In this document: positions 1 through 6,715 of the stretch, one piece after another | Position numbering within the stretch: the first letter of the stretch is position 1 | Layout of the letters: every line of letters begins with the position of its first letter | DNA from: Desulfonatronospira sp. | GTDB taxonomy: Bacteria; Desulfobacterota; Desulfovibrionia; Desulfovibrionales; Desulfonatronovibrionaceae | Reading direction: 5' to 3' | Assembly: GCA_003563255.1 (NCBI GenBank) | Contig: PWSL01000379.1 | Location: forward strand, 1-8,977 | DNA: 8,977 bases | Notes under the pieces: model-generated | The model's database searches: none | Told to the model about the DNA's origin: nothing | The model's input: only the letters and a program-made list of their open reading frames with translations | Program-made: the position numbers and the translations under genes

Positions 1-1
1 A

Positions 2-151
2 ATGACTCTAGGCCTTGGCCTGGAAGAGCCCTGGAAGATAGTTGATCAATGGCTGGACACCAGCAAGTCTCCGCATGATCTCCATATTCGTATCAGTGCT
101 GACAGGGGTTCCAGATTCCCCCCTAAGCCGAACAGTCAAGTTTGTAATTAA
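2..151 (+). mobile_element. N-terminal relic of an ISL3-family transposase
   Basis: An open frame of 49 codons runs from an ATG at 2 to a TAA at 149-151. Its first ~38 residues (including LGLEEPWKIVDQWLD, then HIRISADRGSRFP) match the N-terminus of ISL3-family transposases. There a (L)GL-x-x-PW-x-V strand and an acidic segment precede a zinc-binding CPxC module. Agreement stops right after RFP (about base 115), exactly where the first Cys-Pro would be expected; the following residues PKPNSQVCN look unrelated. The DNA-binding and DDE catalytic regions are therefore missing and this cannot be an active transposase. The true start may lie a few codons left of the window, because ISL3 proteins usually have several residues before this block. 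It faces the opposite way to all other genes here. No terminal inverted repeat or target duplication could be recognised. The family assignment rests on recalled motif similarity. Confidence 0.6.
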
Positions 152-276
152 TTGACTGGATCAGTTATGGGGAAAAGTTGGATTTGTTGTCTTATGGTTA
201 TCAGCGTGTGAATGGAGATGAAAATAATTTCAAGATATTCGAGGCAATCAATTTAATCGCTTGAGAAAAATGATTT
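152..276. other. Non-coding AT-rich stretch between transposase relic and broken ligase gene
   Basis: I see no convincing coding sequence on either strand, no continuation of the transposase, and no continuation of the O-antigen-ligase reading frame. There is no GC-rich hairpin followed by a T-run, so no terminator for the leftward genes is called. The stretch is probably junction DNA left after the rearrangement that removed the 3' half of the ligase gene. Confidence 0.5.
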
Positions 277-983
277 TTATATAGCATTGCTATGAGGCCG
301 TGTCTTGAACAGCAGCAACAGGGCTGCTGAGACTGCAAAGGCCAGAAAACCACCCCTGGAACCAGTCAGAAGGATAATGAGCACGCCCATGCCAAAAGAA
401 CCCAGACAGGTCAGCCTTACCCAGAAATGGCTATCCCGGGGAATGAATACAAGGTTTAAAGGCAAAAATCCCAGGGTAAAAAATGCTATGTCATTGGGGT
501 CGAACATGCCCCCAAATCTAAGCCGTCCCGCTTCATAATTGAGCAGGGAAATTAAAGAATAAAGACCTGCACCGAGACAGCCTGTAAAAGCACGATGTAT
601 AAACGCCGGACAGAACTGACCAGCTTGTAAAAGACAAAAAGATAAATGAGCACAAAAAGATATGTTGGAATAACAGCATGGAAAGCCATTCCTTTGTGGT
701 GGGCAAAAGGAATTCCCAGGATCATGACCAGGATTAATGCCATGTAGTACTTGATCTGACGCTCCCGGAACAGCGGTGGGCCAGGCAAAGCTTGCAGGTA
801 CAAAATCACAAATCCCATGGTCAGAATTCCCATCAGCATTGCCGGACGGAACTGACCCAGCACAGGAAAAAGATCCTGCGGCCGGGCTAAGAGTACAAAA
901 GTCCAGATGCAGAACAGGAAAAAGACAAACGCTGTTCTTTCTTCAGGTGGGTTATTTGCTTGGATGGTGTTGACTGATTGCAT
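277..983 (-). pseudogene. O-antigen ligase/Wzy-like membrane protein, frameshifted and C-terminally truncated
   Basis: Reading leftward from the ATG at 981-983, the first frame gives 143 residues ending at 552. Hydrophobic segments lie near residues 17-33, 48-65, 78-92 and 103-121, and an ARPQDLFP stretch at 33-40 is typical of O-antigen-ligase-type proteins of exosortase loci. A -1 shift at the four-base run 586-589 restores a clean continuation through LGAGLYSLISLL, FGGMFDPNDIAFF and LTGSRGGFLAF, the last resembling the conserved Wzy_C region. The frame then stops at 277-279 after a short unrelated tail. The repaired product would be about 235 residues, roughly half the usual length of about 400-450, and the C-terminal membrane helices are absent. 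The intact family joins or polymerises lipid-linked glycan repeats on the periplasmic side of the inner membrane. It lies downstream of the glycosyltransferase, separated by 236 bp. One missing T could be a sequencing error, but the C-terminal loss would remain. Confidence 0.72.
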
Positions 984-1010
984 GGTGGTTCAGTTGGCTG
1001 TGTTCGTTAA

Positions 1011-1077
1011 GAATGACTTAGAGACTGAGAGACTCAGGGACTAAGGGCTTGAAGAACGACCAAGAGACTGAGTGATT
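1011..1077. repeat. Degenerate 8-bp tandem repeat
   Basis: Four contiguous 8-bp units at 1011-1018, 1019-1026, 1027-1034 and 1035-1042 fit NARNGACT, each ending in GACT. After an 11-bp break, three weaker units follow at 1054-1077, the middle one being aagagact. On the minus strand the array reads as repeated AGTCNYTN, in the leader region of the O-antigen-ligase pseudogene. The function is unknown; it is non-coding and probably arose by slippage. Confidence 0.6.
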
Positions 1078-1085
1078 TAAAAACA

Positions 1086-1116
1086 GTCGACAGTGTCAGT
1101 GACAGTGACTGTGGGT
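1086..1116. repeat. Degenerate GTG-hexamer tandem repeat upstream of the ligase pseudogene
   Basis: Hexamers gtgtca (1093-1098), gtgaca (1099-1104) and gtgact (1105-1110) follow one another, flanked by related gtcgaca and gtgggt. The same unit family occurs at 8295-8336 upstream of the exosortase. It sits about 100-130 bp before the ATG at 983 in the transcribed direction. No open frame uses it. Confidence 0.6.
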
Positions 1117-1219
1117 TGATCAGTCGGCAGCGTCTGTGTCTGATATGAGAAAAAGCATTAAGGTGTGAAGGTAAATCATCGTTTGCTGCAATTAAAGATA
1201 ATGAAATGATAACAGATTG

Positions 1220-2425
1220 TTATGTGAACTTCTTATCAGGAATTCTAAAAAGTGCTTCCAACGTTTGGCCTGCTTTTTCCCATGTATAATGCTCAGCAAC
1301 CAGCTTGCGGGCGGCTGTGCCAAGTTCAATGCAAAGCTCTGGATTATCCAAAAGTTTGATTATCGCTTCGGCAAATTCTGGACCAGTCTCAGCTCTTAAA
1401 TAATGTACACCAGGTTGAGCCTGGATCGCCTCCATGCCGAGAGTTGTAGAGATAACTGCCCGCTGCAGAGCAAAAGCTTCAAGCACCTTATTTTTTATTC
1501 CACTGCCGATTTGCATGGGGTTGACCATAATCGGGACACTGGCTGCAAAACCAGGCAGGTCATCCACAAAACCTGTCAACTCTATACCTTTATGTTCATG
1601 AGCTGCTTGCTGCAACCAGGTTGGTGGGTTTTTCCCCACAATATACCAGCGAATATCCTGCTCCTTAATCAGTGGCCATACATGTTCCAAAAAAAATCTA
1701 ATCGCAGTAGAATTTGGTGAAAAGCTTAAAACACCCCAGAAGATGACTGCTCTTTCCTGGCTTATTCCGATCCCTTTTTGATAAGGCATGTCAACGCCGT
1801 TAGGCACCAGATATATATTATCTTTATTCCTGTTCCTTTGCAAAAGACAATGCAGATCAGCTGGTGAGACAACAGTGACTGCATCAAATTTATCAGAAAC
1901 ATTGTGCTCAGCTCGCTTTGCCCTACACAAATAAATATTTCTTCGCAACCACGCACCAGTGGAGGCCATTGGCTCAAGACCAAACCTCCTCTCGCGAGTC
2001 AGAACGCTACTGTCACAGATATCCAGAATTTTACGGCCAACCGAAATCCCCTCCAGGTATTGAGCCATCCCAATACCACAGATGAGAACAGCGTCAATTT
2101 TTTCTTTTATAACTATGGAATAGATTTCTTTGCGCACCCGTTTCCAAAATTCCGGATTAAACCTTTTTGCCAGATGGCATTCTAAAGGATAAAGAAAGCG
2201 CTTCCATGAAACCTTTCCATCCATAGCCGATAGATGCCAGGTTTTTGCGAACACTTCATTAAGGCCGGAATTGTCGAGTTTCGAATTTACATGTTGTCCA
2301 GGGAAAAAAGCAGCAAAACAAGTATGTCTTTTAGAAAGCTCGCGGCTCAAGTGAAATACCCTTAGTGTATGGCCGCATTGAACAGGAAAGGGGGATTGAC
2401 GATCTAATACCAATATTTTGGTCAT
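1220..2425 (-). CDS. GT4-family glycosyltransferase, exosortase/PEP-CTERM-locus type
   Basis: This 401-residue protein has the two Rossmann domains of GT-B enzymes. The N-terminal acceptor domain opens with MTKILVLDRQSPFP and LRVFHLSREL. The C-terminal donor domain contains VPNGVD (207-212), a WGVLSFSPNSTAIRFFLEHVWPL block (about 230-251) and GSGIKNKVLEAFA (307-319). Glu316 is the second Glu of the EX7E motif; the first is replaced by Ser308, and Gly/Ser-rich versions are usual in this subgroup. The PN..A..FF and GSGIKNKVLEA blocks match the sugar transferases found beside EpsH-type exosortases (TIGR03087-like, from recall). It would move a nucleotide-activated sugar onto a lipid-linked glycan at the cytoplasmic face; donor and acceptor cannot be read from sequence. 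The ATG at 2423-2425 starts the recognisable domain, with a weak AGGTA about 10 bp upstream. It follows the ATP-grasp stop by only 16 bp, which supports co-transcription. Confidence 0.88.
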   Translation of the reverse strand: MTKILVLDRQSPFPVQCGHTLRVFHLSRELSKRHTCFAAFFPGQHVNSKLDNSGLNEVFAKTWHLSAMDGKVSWKRFLYPLECHLAKRFNPEFWKRVRKEIYSIVIKEKIDAVLICGIGMAQYLEGISVGRKILDICDSSVLTRERRFGLEPMASTGAWLRRNIYLCRAKRAEHNVSDKFDAVTVVSPADLHCLLQRNRNKDNIYLVPNGVDMPYQKGIGISQERAVIFWGVLSFSPNSTAIRFFLEHVWPLIKEQDIRWYIVGKNPPTWLQQAAHEHKGIELTGFVDDLPGFAASVPIMVNPMQIGSGIKNKVLEAFALQRAVISTTLGMEAIQAQPGVHYLRAETGPEFAEAIIKLLDNPELCIELGTAARKLVAEHYTWEKAGQTLEALFRIPDKKFT

Positions 2426-2441
2426 AAAAAAGTACCTATGT

Positions 2442-3698
2442 TTATATTCTCTTCTTGATATACCTAATGACCTTCTTTAAAAAAATAAGTCCATTATTAA
2501 ACAAAATAGCTCCACTTAATTTAATGTCTTTGGAGTTCCAGTGATCGATTATTACAGGCTCTTTTGATGAAACTGCATGAATATAGCTTTTAATTATTGA
2601 CTTTAAACTAATGTGACCGCGCATCGCATTAACTACACCGTCAGTTATATCTCCAGGATATCTCAAACTTTCAAAATACGTGGCTTTTGGGAAAAAATCA
2701 GGTGGTTCATAATTAACTCCCAGAAGATCTGCTGCATAATAATATCCATACTCATAACCTGTTCGACTCAAGAAATATGAATAACCCGGCAGTCTGGGGT
2801 TGATTTCGGTCAAAAAAAACTTCTGTGTTTTACGATCCATGACGTATTCAACGTGCGCAAAACCTCTCCATCCTATTGACTCCAGAACTTTCCTAGTAAT
2901 TTCAATTAACTCTTCATTTTTTTCAATGGTTCCCGCATATAAGCGACTGGTTGGAGTGCCCTCAAAGTTCAAAGAGGTTCTTAACCTCTTGATAGTTAAA
3001 GCTGCTCTGCAACATCCATTTTGATCATAAAATACATCGCAGCTCCAGTTATCCTCCATTCTAGAATCGATCCATTCCTGTATAATTAATCCAGAATCAT
3101 TCAAGGAGAATTCTTTTTTATTGATTGTATCATACAGAGTTTTAAAAGCACTGACAGCTTTTTCAGGAGAAAAAACGCGAATATAATTACCTCCTGCCAG
3201 ACGCGTTGGTTTAATTATGACTGGAAATTTAAAATTTTTTATTTTTCTTGATACAGATGCTTCTGAATCAACAGCTATGGTTTTTGCAACAGATACATTC
3301 AAAGACTTGCATAATTGATGACATTTCCACTTATCAAATGCTTGATAAAGCACATTTTCGCTTACTATGTTCAGTAAAAATCCTTTATTTTTTAATTTTG
3401 AGCTATATGCACTTAAAAAATAAATACTTAAATCTCCAGATGGTACAATAACTCCTCTAAATGGAAGAGAGGTCAAAAAATAAAAATATTTATCAAAACC
3501 CTGATTTAAAGGAGGTGACTGAAAATAATAAACCAACCCTGAGGAATATTTGGCAGGACATCGCTTTTGACTGCTCAGACCTACCACGTTCAAGCCATGT
3601 CTGAATAACGAATGAATCACACCTTCCGCGGTTCGTGTTTCGCAATCCATAAGCATTACGTGGCGTTTTTCCTGAATGGTAGAATCCATTGTTTTCAT
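2442..3698 (-). CDS. ATP-grasp domain ligase (carboxylate-amine/thiol ligase superfamily)
   Basis: This 418-residue protein has a Rossmann-like pre-ATP-grasp domain (VMLMDCETRTAEGVIHSL at about 14-31) followed by an ATP-grasp fold. Visible elements are FPVIIKPTRLAGG (158-170, with Lys163 as a likely ATP contact), the IIQEWI strand (205-210), and the metal-binding end LTEINPRLPG (296-305, Glu298 and Asn300). These enzymes form acyl-phosphates and couple them to an amine. The layout resembles carbamoyl-phosphate-synthase/D-aspartate-ligase-like ligases, but the acceptor and amino donor are not predictable. In this setting it may add an amino acid or similar group to a glycan or lipid intermediate (inference). 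The start is the ATG at 3696-3698; ATG codon 4 is an alternative and neither has a clear Shine-Dalgarno. It lies 107 bp after the AsnB-like gene and 16 bp before the glycosyltransferase. The gene is far more AT-rich than the exosortase; for example bases 2461-2520 are 25% GC, which suggests separate acquisition. Confidence 0.85.
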   Translation of the reverse strand: MKTMDSTIQEKRHVMLMDCETRTAEGVIHSLFRHGLNVVGLSSQKRCPAKYSSGLVYYFQSPPLNQGFDKYFYFLTSLPFRGVIVPSGDLSIYFLSAYSSKLKNKGFLLNIVSENVLYQAFDKWKCHQLCKSLNVSVAKTIAVDSEASVSRKIKNFKFPVIIKPTRLAGGNYIRVFSPEKAVSAFKTLYDTINKKEFSLNDSGLIIQEWIDSRMEDNWSCDVFYDQNGCCRAALTIKRLRTSLNFEGTPTSRLYAGTIEKNEELIEITRKVLESIGWRGFAHVEYVMDRKTQKFFLTEINPRLPGYSYFLSRTGYEYGYYYAADLLGVNYEPPDFFPKATYFESLRYPGDITDGVVNAMRGHISLKSIIKSYIHAVSSKEPVIIDHWNSKDIKLSGAILFNNGLIFLKKVIRYIKKRI

Positions 3699-3805
3699 GT
3701 TTCAACTGATTCTGCGGATTTGCAATTATCAATTTGTCTGTAAGATTCACGGGGATCATGGATTTAAAAAAAATTCTTTTTGGAACCGGGAAAGACTGGA
3801 TCCCT
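3699..3805. other. 107-bp gap between AsnB-like and ATP-grasp genes
   Basis: A leftward open frame does cross this gap (from 3813) and runs on out of frame inside the ATP-grasp gene. Its product looks unlike any family I know, so I treat it as a shadow. An A/T run near 3765-3780 is present without a preceding GC-rich stem, so I do not call a terminator. No promoter was recognised. Confidence 0.4.
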
Positions 3806-5608
3806 CTAATCATAATCTCCCAATACGCGCAAACTCTCTTCTAAAGTCATAAACCACCACGTCAATTGACAAGAGGCAGGGTCATTGGCAAGCAAAGACA
3901 GGTCAAGCTTGAACGGCATAAACTGTTTTAACCGGGATTTAGAAAAGTAAGCGTTCCGCCGGAATTCTATCAAGTCCTTGTTGATCCAGCTGAGTTCGGG
4001 TGAAGGAAAACCTAGCTTAGGCATTTTAGAGATTTTTTCGTCTACAAGATTGTCGCAAAGCCTACGGAGAACAGGCTTGAGAGTTGCGCCATGGAAACGT
4101 GCTTCGTCTGGCAAGATCTGTCCTAAATTTATTACCGGATCAGTGAGATAAGGGTAAAGCAACTCTGCTCCTGTGTTCGATGATAACCTATCATTTCTTT
4201 GCATCATAAAATGTATAAACAAACGCAAGTTAGTCTCAATACAACGGCCGGTGTGCTTTTGCGAACAAAGGGGCGCGCGTTCAAAAAGAAGGTTATTTGG
4301 CGCCACATCCTTAATTCCCATTTGCGCGAGTATATTTGTTTCCCTTGGTTTGTAATCAACGTTATGAAGGCGCCGGATGAACCAGTCAATGTCATGTGTT
4401 AGAAGATTGGCAAGATGTTTAAATTTTTTGCGACCAGTCCGACTAAGGCATTTTGCAGAGATTTTGCTGATTGGTGAAGGGATTTTGCAAAGTTTAGAAA
4501 TTTTATATTGGAGATTTATCACAGTGCGAAGAGTGGGACTGCCAAACAGGAAGTCAGCCCCATCACCACACAAAATGGCGTCACAGCCCTGAATATTGTT
4601 CAAGAGATGGAGCAATACAATATTATTGAAGTGACGACACGGCTCCTGTATACGAGAATTAACAGTCTGGAATAATTCTGGAATTAGTTTTGGACCAAGA
4701 GAAACTATTTCATGTTTGATCCCCAATTTCCCGGCTACTAGTCTTGCTCTTTCTAGTTCCGGGTTGGTGAAATTTTCAATCGCAACAGAAAACGCGATAC
4801 ACTCTTTAAAATATTCTCTACTATAGGCTACAAGCAATGCTGAATCAATTCCACCACTCAACGGTATGGCAACTCGTTTAAATGTTTTTGCCATCTGAGA
4901 TATGGATTTCCTTAAAGCAGCATCGGTCTGCTCTACCCATTGCCGGAAGTCAGGTGGTCCATCGAGCGCTTCGAATTTTACTTTATAATACCGTTGCTGT
5001 TCGCCAGGATTCCCGTTATTGTCAATTGTCATCAATGATGCAGCAACTAGCTGGCTGATCCCAGCATACAAGGACTCTTGTCCGACAATGGCGCGTAGAC
5101 TTATTGAATCTTTCAGTCCTGCTTGGTCCAATTTTATTCTTTCTATCCATGGAATCAATAGTTTTATCTCGGAACCACCTATTATATCCCCTTTTGCTTC
5201 GACTTTAGAAAAGTAAAGAGGTTTCGATCCCCACCTGTCTCTAATAAGGTATGCGATGTCGCGTTTAGAATCCCTGACCAAGACAGCAAATCCTCCATCA
5301 AGATCAGCCAAATGTTCCAGACCCTTTTTTTGCCACCACTGGGCAAACAACGCCGCATTTTGGCTATAGCTATGAAATAAACCTTCCTGCGTATCGCAGA
5401 AATAACCATCGAGAAATACTTCAATGCCTGAACCAACGAACCAGGATTCTTGATGCAAGCTGCGATGATATATTTCCCAAGGCCCGGCAATATGAAGTAT
5501 TGTTTTGCCGAAAGTGCGATTTGAGAGCTGTTTTTTTAGGTAAATATCTAAACTACTCGATATAGGGAGGCCATTTTCTGGCCTGCGGCGAAAGAAGAAA
5601 GCAGACAT
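3806..5608 (-). CDS. Asparagine-synthase-like amidoligase lacking the glutaminase cysteine
   Basis: This 600-residue protein has the two-domain AsnB layout. The N-terminal GATase_7-like part (about 40-190) keeps LADLDGGFAVLVRD (100-113) and DRWGSKPLYF (124-133). The C-terminal PP-loop adenylating domain has PLSGGIDSALL (249-259) and a CGDGADFLFG loop (347-356). The N-terminus is MSAFFFRR, not MCGI, so the Cys2 nucleophile needed to release ammonia from glutamine is absent. The pocket loop also has Phe353 where GDGADELFG normally has Glu. ATP-dependent activation of a carboxylate therefore looks plausible, while the nitrogen source is probably free ammonia or a substrate amine (inference). Similar genes are common in exosortase/exopolysaccharide loci, where glycan amidation is a usual guess. 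The ATG at 5606-5608 has a good ribosome binding site (aaggaaaagaa just upstream). It lies 67 bp after the deacetylase. A lasso-peptide-cyclase-like role is an alternative, but no precursor or leader peptidase is nearby. Confidence 0.85.
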   Translation of the reverse strand: MSAFFFRRRPENGLPISSSLDIYLKKQLSNRTFGKTILHIAGPWEIYHRSLHQESWFVGSGIEVFLDGYFCDTQEGLFHSYSQNAALFAQWWQKKGLEHLADLDGGFAVLVRDSKRDIAYLIRDRWGSKPLYFSKVEAKGDIIGGSEIKLLIPWIERIKLDQAGLKDSISLRAIVGQESLYAGISQLVAASLMTIDNNGNPGEQQRYYKVKFEALDGPPDFRQWVEQTDAALRKSISQMAKTFKRVAIPLSGGIDSALLVAYSREYFKECIAFSVAIENFTNPELERARLVAGKLGIKHEIVSLGPKLIPELFQTVNSRIQEPCRHFNNIVLLHLLNNIQGCDAILCGDGADFLFGSPTLRTVINLQYKISKLCKIPSPISKISAKCLSRTGRKKFKHLANLLTHDIDWFIRRLHNVDYKPRETNILAQMGIKDVAPNNLLFERAPLCSQKHTGRCIETNLRLFIHFMMQRNDRLSSNTGAELLYPYLTDPVINLGQILPDEARFHGATLKPVLRRLCDNLVDEKISKMPKLGFPSPELSWINKDLIEFRRNAYFSKSRLKQFMPFKLDLSLLANDPASCQLTWWFMTLEESLRVLGDYD

Positions 5609-5622
5609 TTCTTTTCCTTTCT
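5609..5622 (-). promoter_or_regulatory. Ribosome binding site of the AsnB-like gene
   Basis: Read leftward, gaaaggaaaagaa directly precedes the ATG, placing an AGGA core about 8 bases upstream. It is the clearest Shine-Dalgarno in the window and supports the 5608 start, and hence a real N-terminus without Cys2. Confidence 0.55.
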
Positions 5623-5675
5623 TCGAATATGTAGAATGCGAAAGTCAAACTCAGCAAAATAAGTTGGAGGGTGGT

Positions 5676-6644
5676 TTATATGCTAATATGTTCTTCCAGC
5701 TCAACTAGGGATATGCTCTCAAAACCATCTGCTATGGCAAATTTTAAAAAGGCTTCGATTTTTTGAAGAAATATTCTCTCATCAGAGAATGTTTTTACGA
5801 ATGGTCCCAAATTTCCTTTCAGGCTTGTTGAATGAAAAGTAAGGTTTATGAAGGGGTAATTGTTTTTCTTCATTCTTTTTGCCAACTTGATCATGTCAGA
5901 AGTTTTCGTTAATTCAGGAGATAGCCAAATCATGTTCAACAACCTCAGCCTTTCAAGAATTCCTGCAACATGGAGTCTTTTAAACCAGTGCGAGTTCAGT
6001 GACCTTAATCTTCGCAGAGAAAGCTCAAAATCAGGCTGTAAAAAACCAATAGTTACGGGAACCTCCAGCAAAGGGCCTGCTCCCTCCTTGCTTTCCATGC
6101 CCCTGGAATTAAACTTGAATAAATCCGGCTTGAATGCAGTAAAGTCAGGTCCCTGATACTTTTCCCAACTGACAAAAGGTGTCACTGATGAATCAACACG
6201 ATATCCAAGCAAGCAAAGTGACTTAGCCACGGCGGGACCAAAACCCCAGCGCCCGGCTCGGAAGGAAAACGGCACAATGCCGAAGCTTTTGCAAATGGTC
6301 TCATGAAGCACCGTCATTTTTTCATGAATTAGCCCGTCTGGAAGGTTGCAGAGCATGGTATCGCGTTCTATTATGACTGCTTTCTCGTCAAATGGAGGCG
6401 TGTTCCAGGGATGGCAGTGCATGCCGATCTCGCACTTTCCCTGTTCCAGGATTTTTTTCAGGATAGCCACAGATAGGGGATTGGTAGCGACCGGGTAGCT
6501 TACCAGATAAGTGGGATTTACCCCGTAGTTATCGAAGAGGCGCTGCAGGTCTGGAATCCTCTCTATGTTTGATACCGGGTTGTCTGTGGCTGAATATCGG
6601 TCCCAATTGTCTTCTTCAGTGTCTATGGTGATGATTAGTTTCAA
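5676..6644 (-). CDS. NodB-like polysaccharide deacetylase (carbohydrate esterase 4 type)
   Basis: This 322-residue protein carries the CE4/NodB motifs in order. TIDTEEDNW (6-14) has the catalytic and metal Asp region at Asp8. EIGMHCHPW (72-80) has metal-binding His76 and a further His78, FRAGRWGFGP (128-137) has Arg129, and NLTFHS (267-272) has His271. The enzyme would remove N- or O-acetyl groups from a polysaccharide. No signal peptide or membrane segment is visible, so it should act in the cytoplasm, perhaps on a lipid-linked oligosaccharide, unless exported another way. The family usually begins right at the first motif, which places the start at TTG 6642-6644. The only nearby ATG (6652-6654) is out of frame, the upstream in-frame codons include no ATG, and no Shine-Dalgarno precedes the TTG. 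It follows the exosortase by 71 bp. It differs from the PEP-CTERM-locus deacetylases that begin with TVDVEDYFQ. Confidence 0.85.
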   Translation of the reverse strand: MKLIITIDTEEDNWDRYSATDNPVSNIERIPDLQRLFDNYGVNPTYLVSYPVATNPLSVAILKKILEQGKCEIGMHCHPWNTPPFDEKAVIIERDTMLCNLPDGLIHEKMTVLHETICKSFGIVPFSFRAGRWGFGPAVAKSLCLLGYRVDSSVTPFVSWEKYQGPDFTAFKPDLFKFNSRGMESKEGAGPLLEVPVTIGFLQPDFELSLRRLRSLNSHWFKRLHVAGILERLRLLNMIWLSPELTKTSDMIKLAKRMKKNNYPFINLTFHSTSLKGNLGPFVKTFSDERIFLQKIEAFLKFAIADGFESISLVELEEHISI

Positions 6645-6715
6645 TTTGGTGCATTGGAGATTTGTGTATTGGTTTAGGGGTTTTATCCAATCAGCTAATC
6701 AACTAATATTTTCAA
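6645..6715. repeat. 71-bp exosortase-deacetylase gap with a short period-8 repeat
   Basis: Units aatcagct (6689-6696) and aatcaact (6697-6704), with a weaker aatatttt (6705-6712), give an 8-bp period just past the exosortase stop. Nearby ttgg motifs recur at 6646, 6654 and 6669. No terminator hairpin or ribosome binding site was seen. The repeat is short enough to be chance. Confidence 0.35.

Larger units (their letters stand above)
984..1219. other. Intergenic region between glycosyltransferase and ligase pseudogene
   Basis: This 236-bp gap is the longest in the leftward gene set. It contains the two short-period repeats at 1011-1077 and 1086-1116, then an AT-rich stretch at about 1141-1219 next to the glycosyltransferase stop. 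I found no convincing -35/-10 pair, no -24/-12 sigma-54 site and no GC-rich hairpin with a T-run. Ligase expression could therefore come from read-through or from a promoter I cannot recognise. Confidence 0.4.

Noticed and set aside
586..589. Programmed -1 ribosomal frameshift in the ligase gene
   Set aside because: The site does not fit the canonical slippery heptamer, and the gene is also truncated, so decay or a sequencing error fits better.
1011..1116. CRISPR array in the repeat-rich gap
   Set aside because: Units are 6 or 8 bp, directly adjacent and degenerate, with no spacers.
3493..3813. Leftward 106-codon open frame bridging the AsnB-like and ATP-grasp genes
   Set aside because: Most of it overlaps the ATP-grasp gene out of frame and its product has no family features; it is a shadow frame.
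3806..5608. Lasso-peptide cyclase biosynthetic cluster based on the Cys2-lacking AsnB fold
   Set aside because: No small precursor gene, leader-binding protein or transglutaminase-like leader peptidase is nearby; glycan genes surround it instead.
6616..6654. 12-codon out-of-frame upstream frame with His-rich sequence, a possible leader peptide controlling the deacetylase
   Set aside because: It is very short, lacks a ribosome binding site and has no attenuator hairpin; chance is the simpler explanation. The ATG is mentioned only for the start-codon question.
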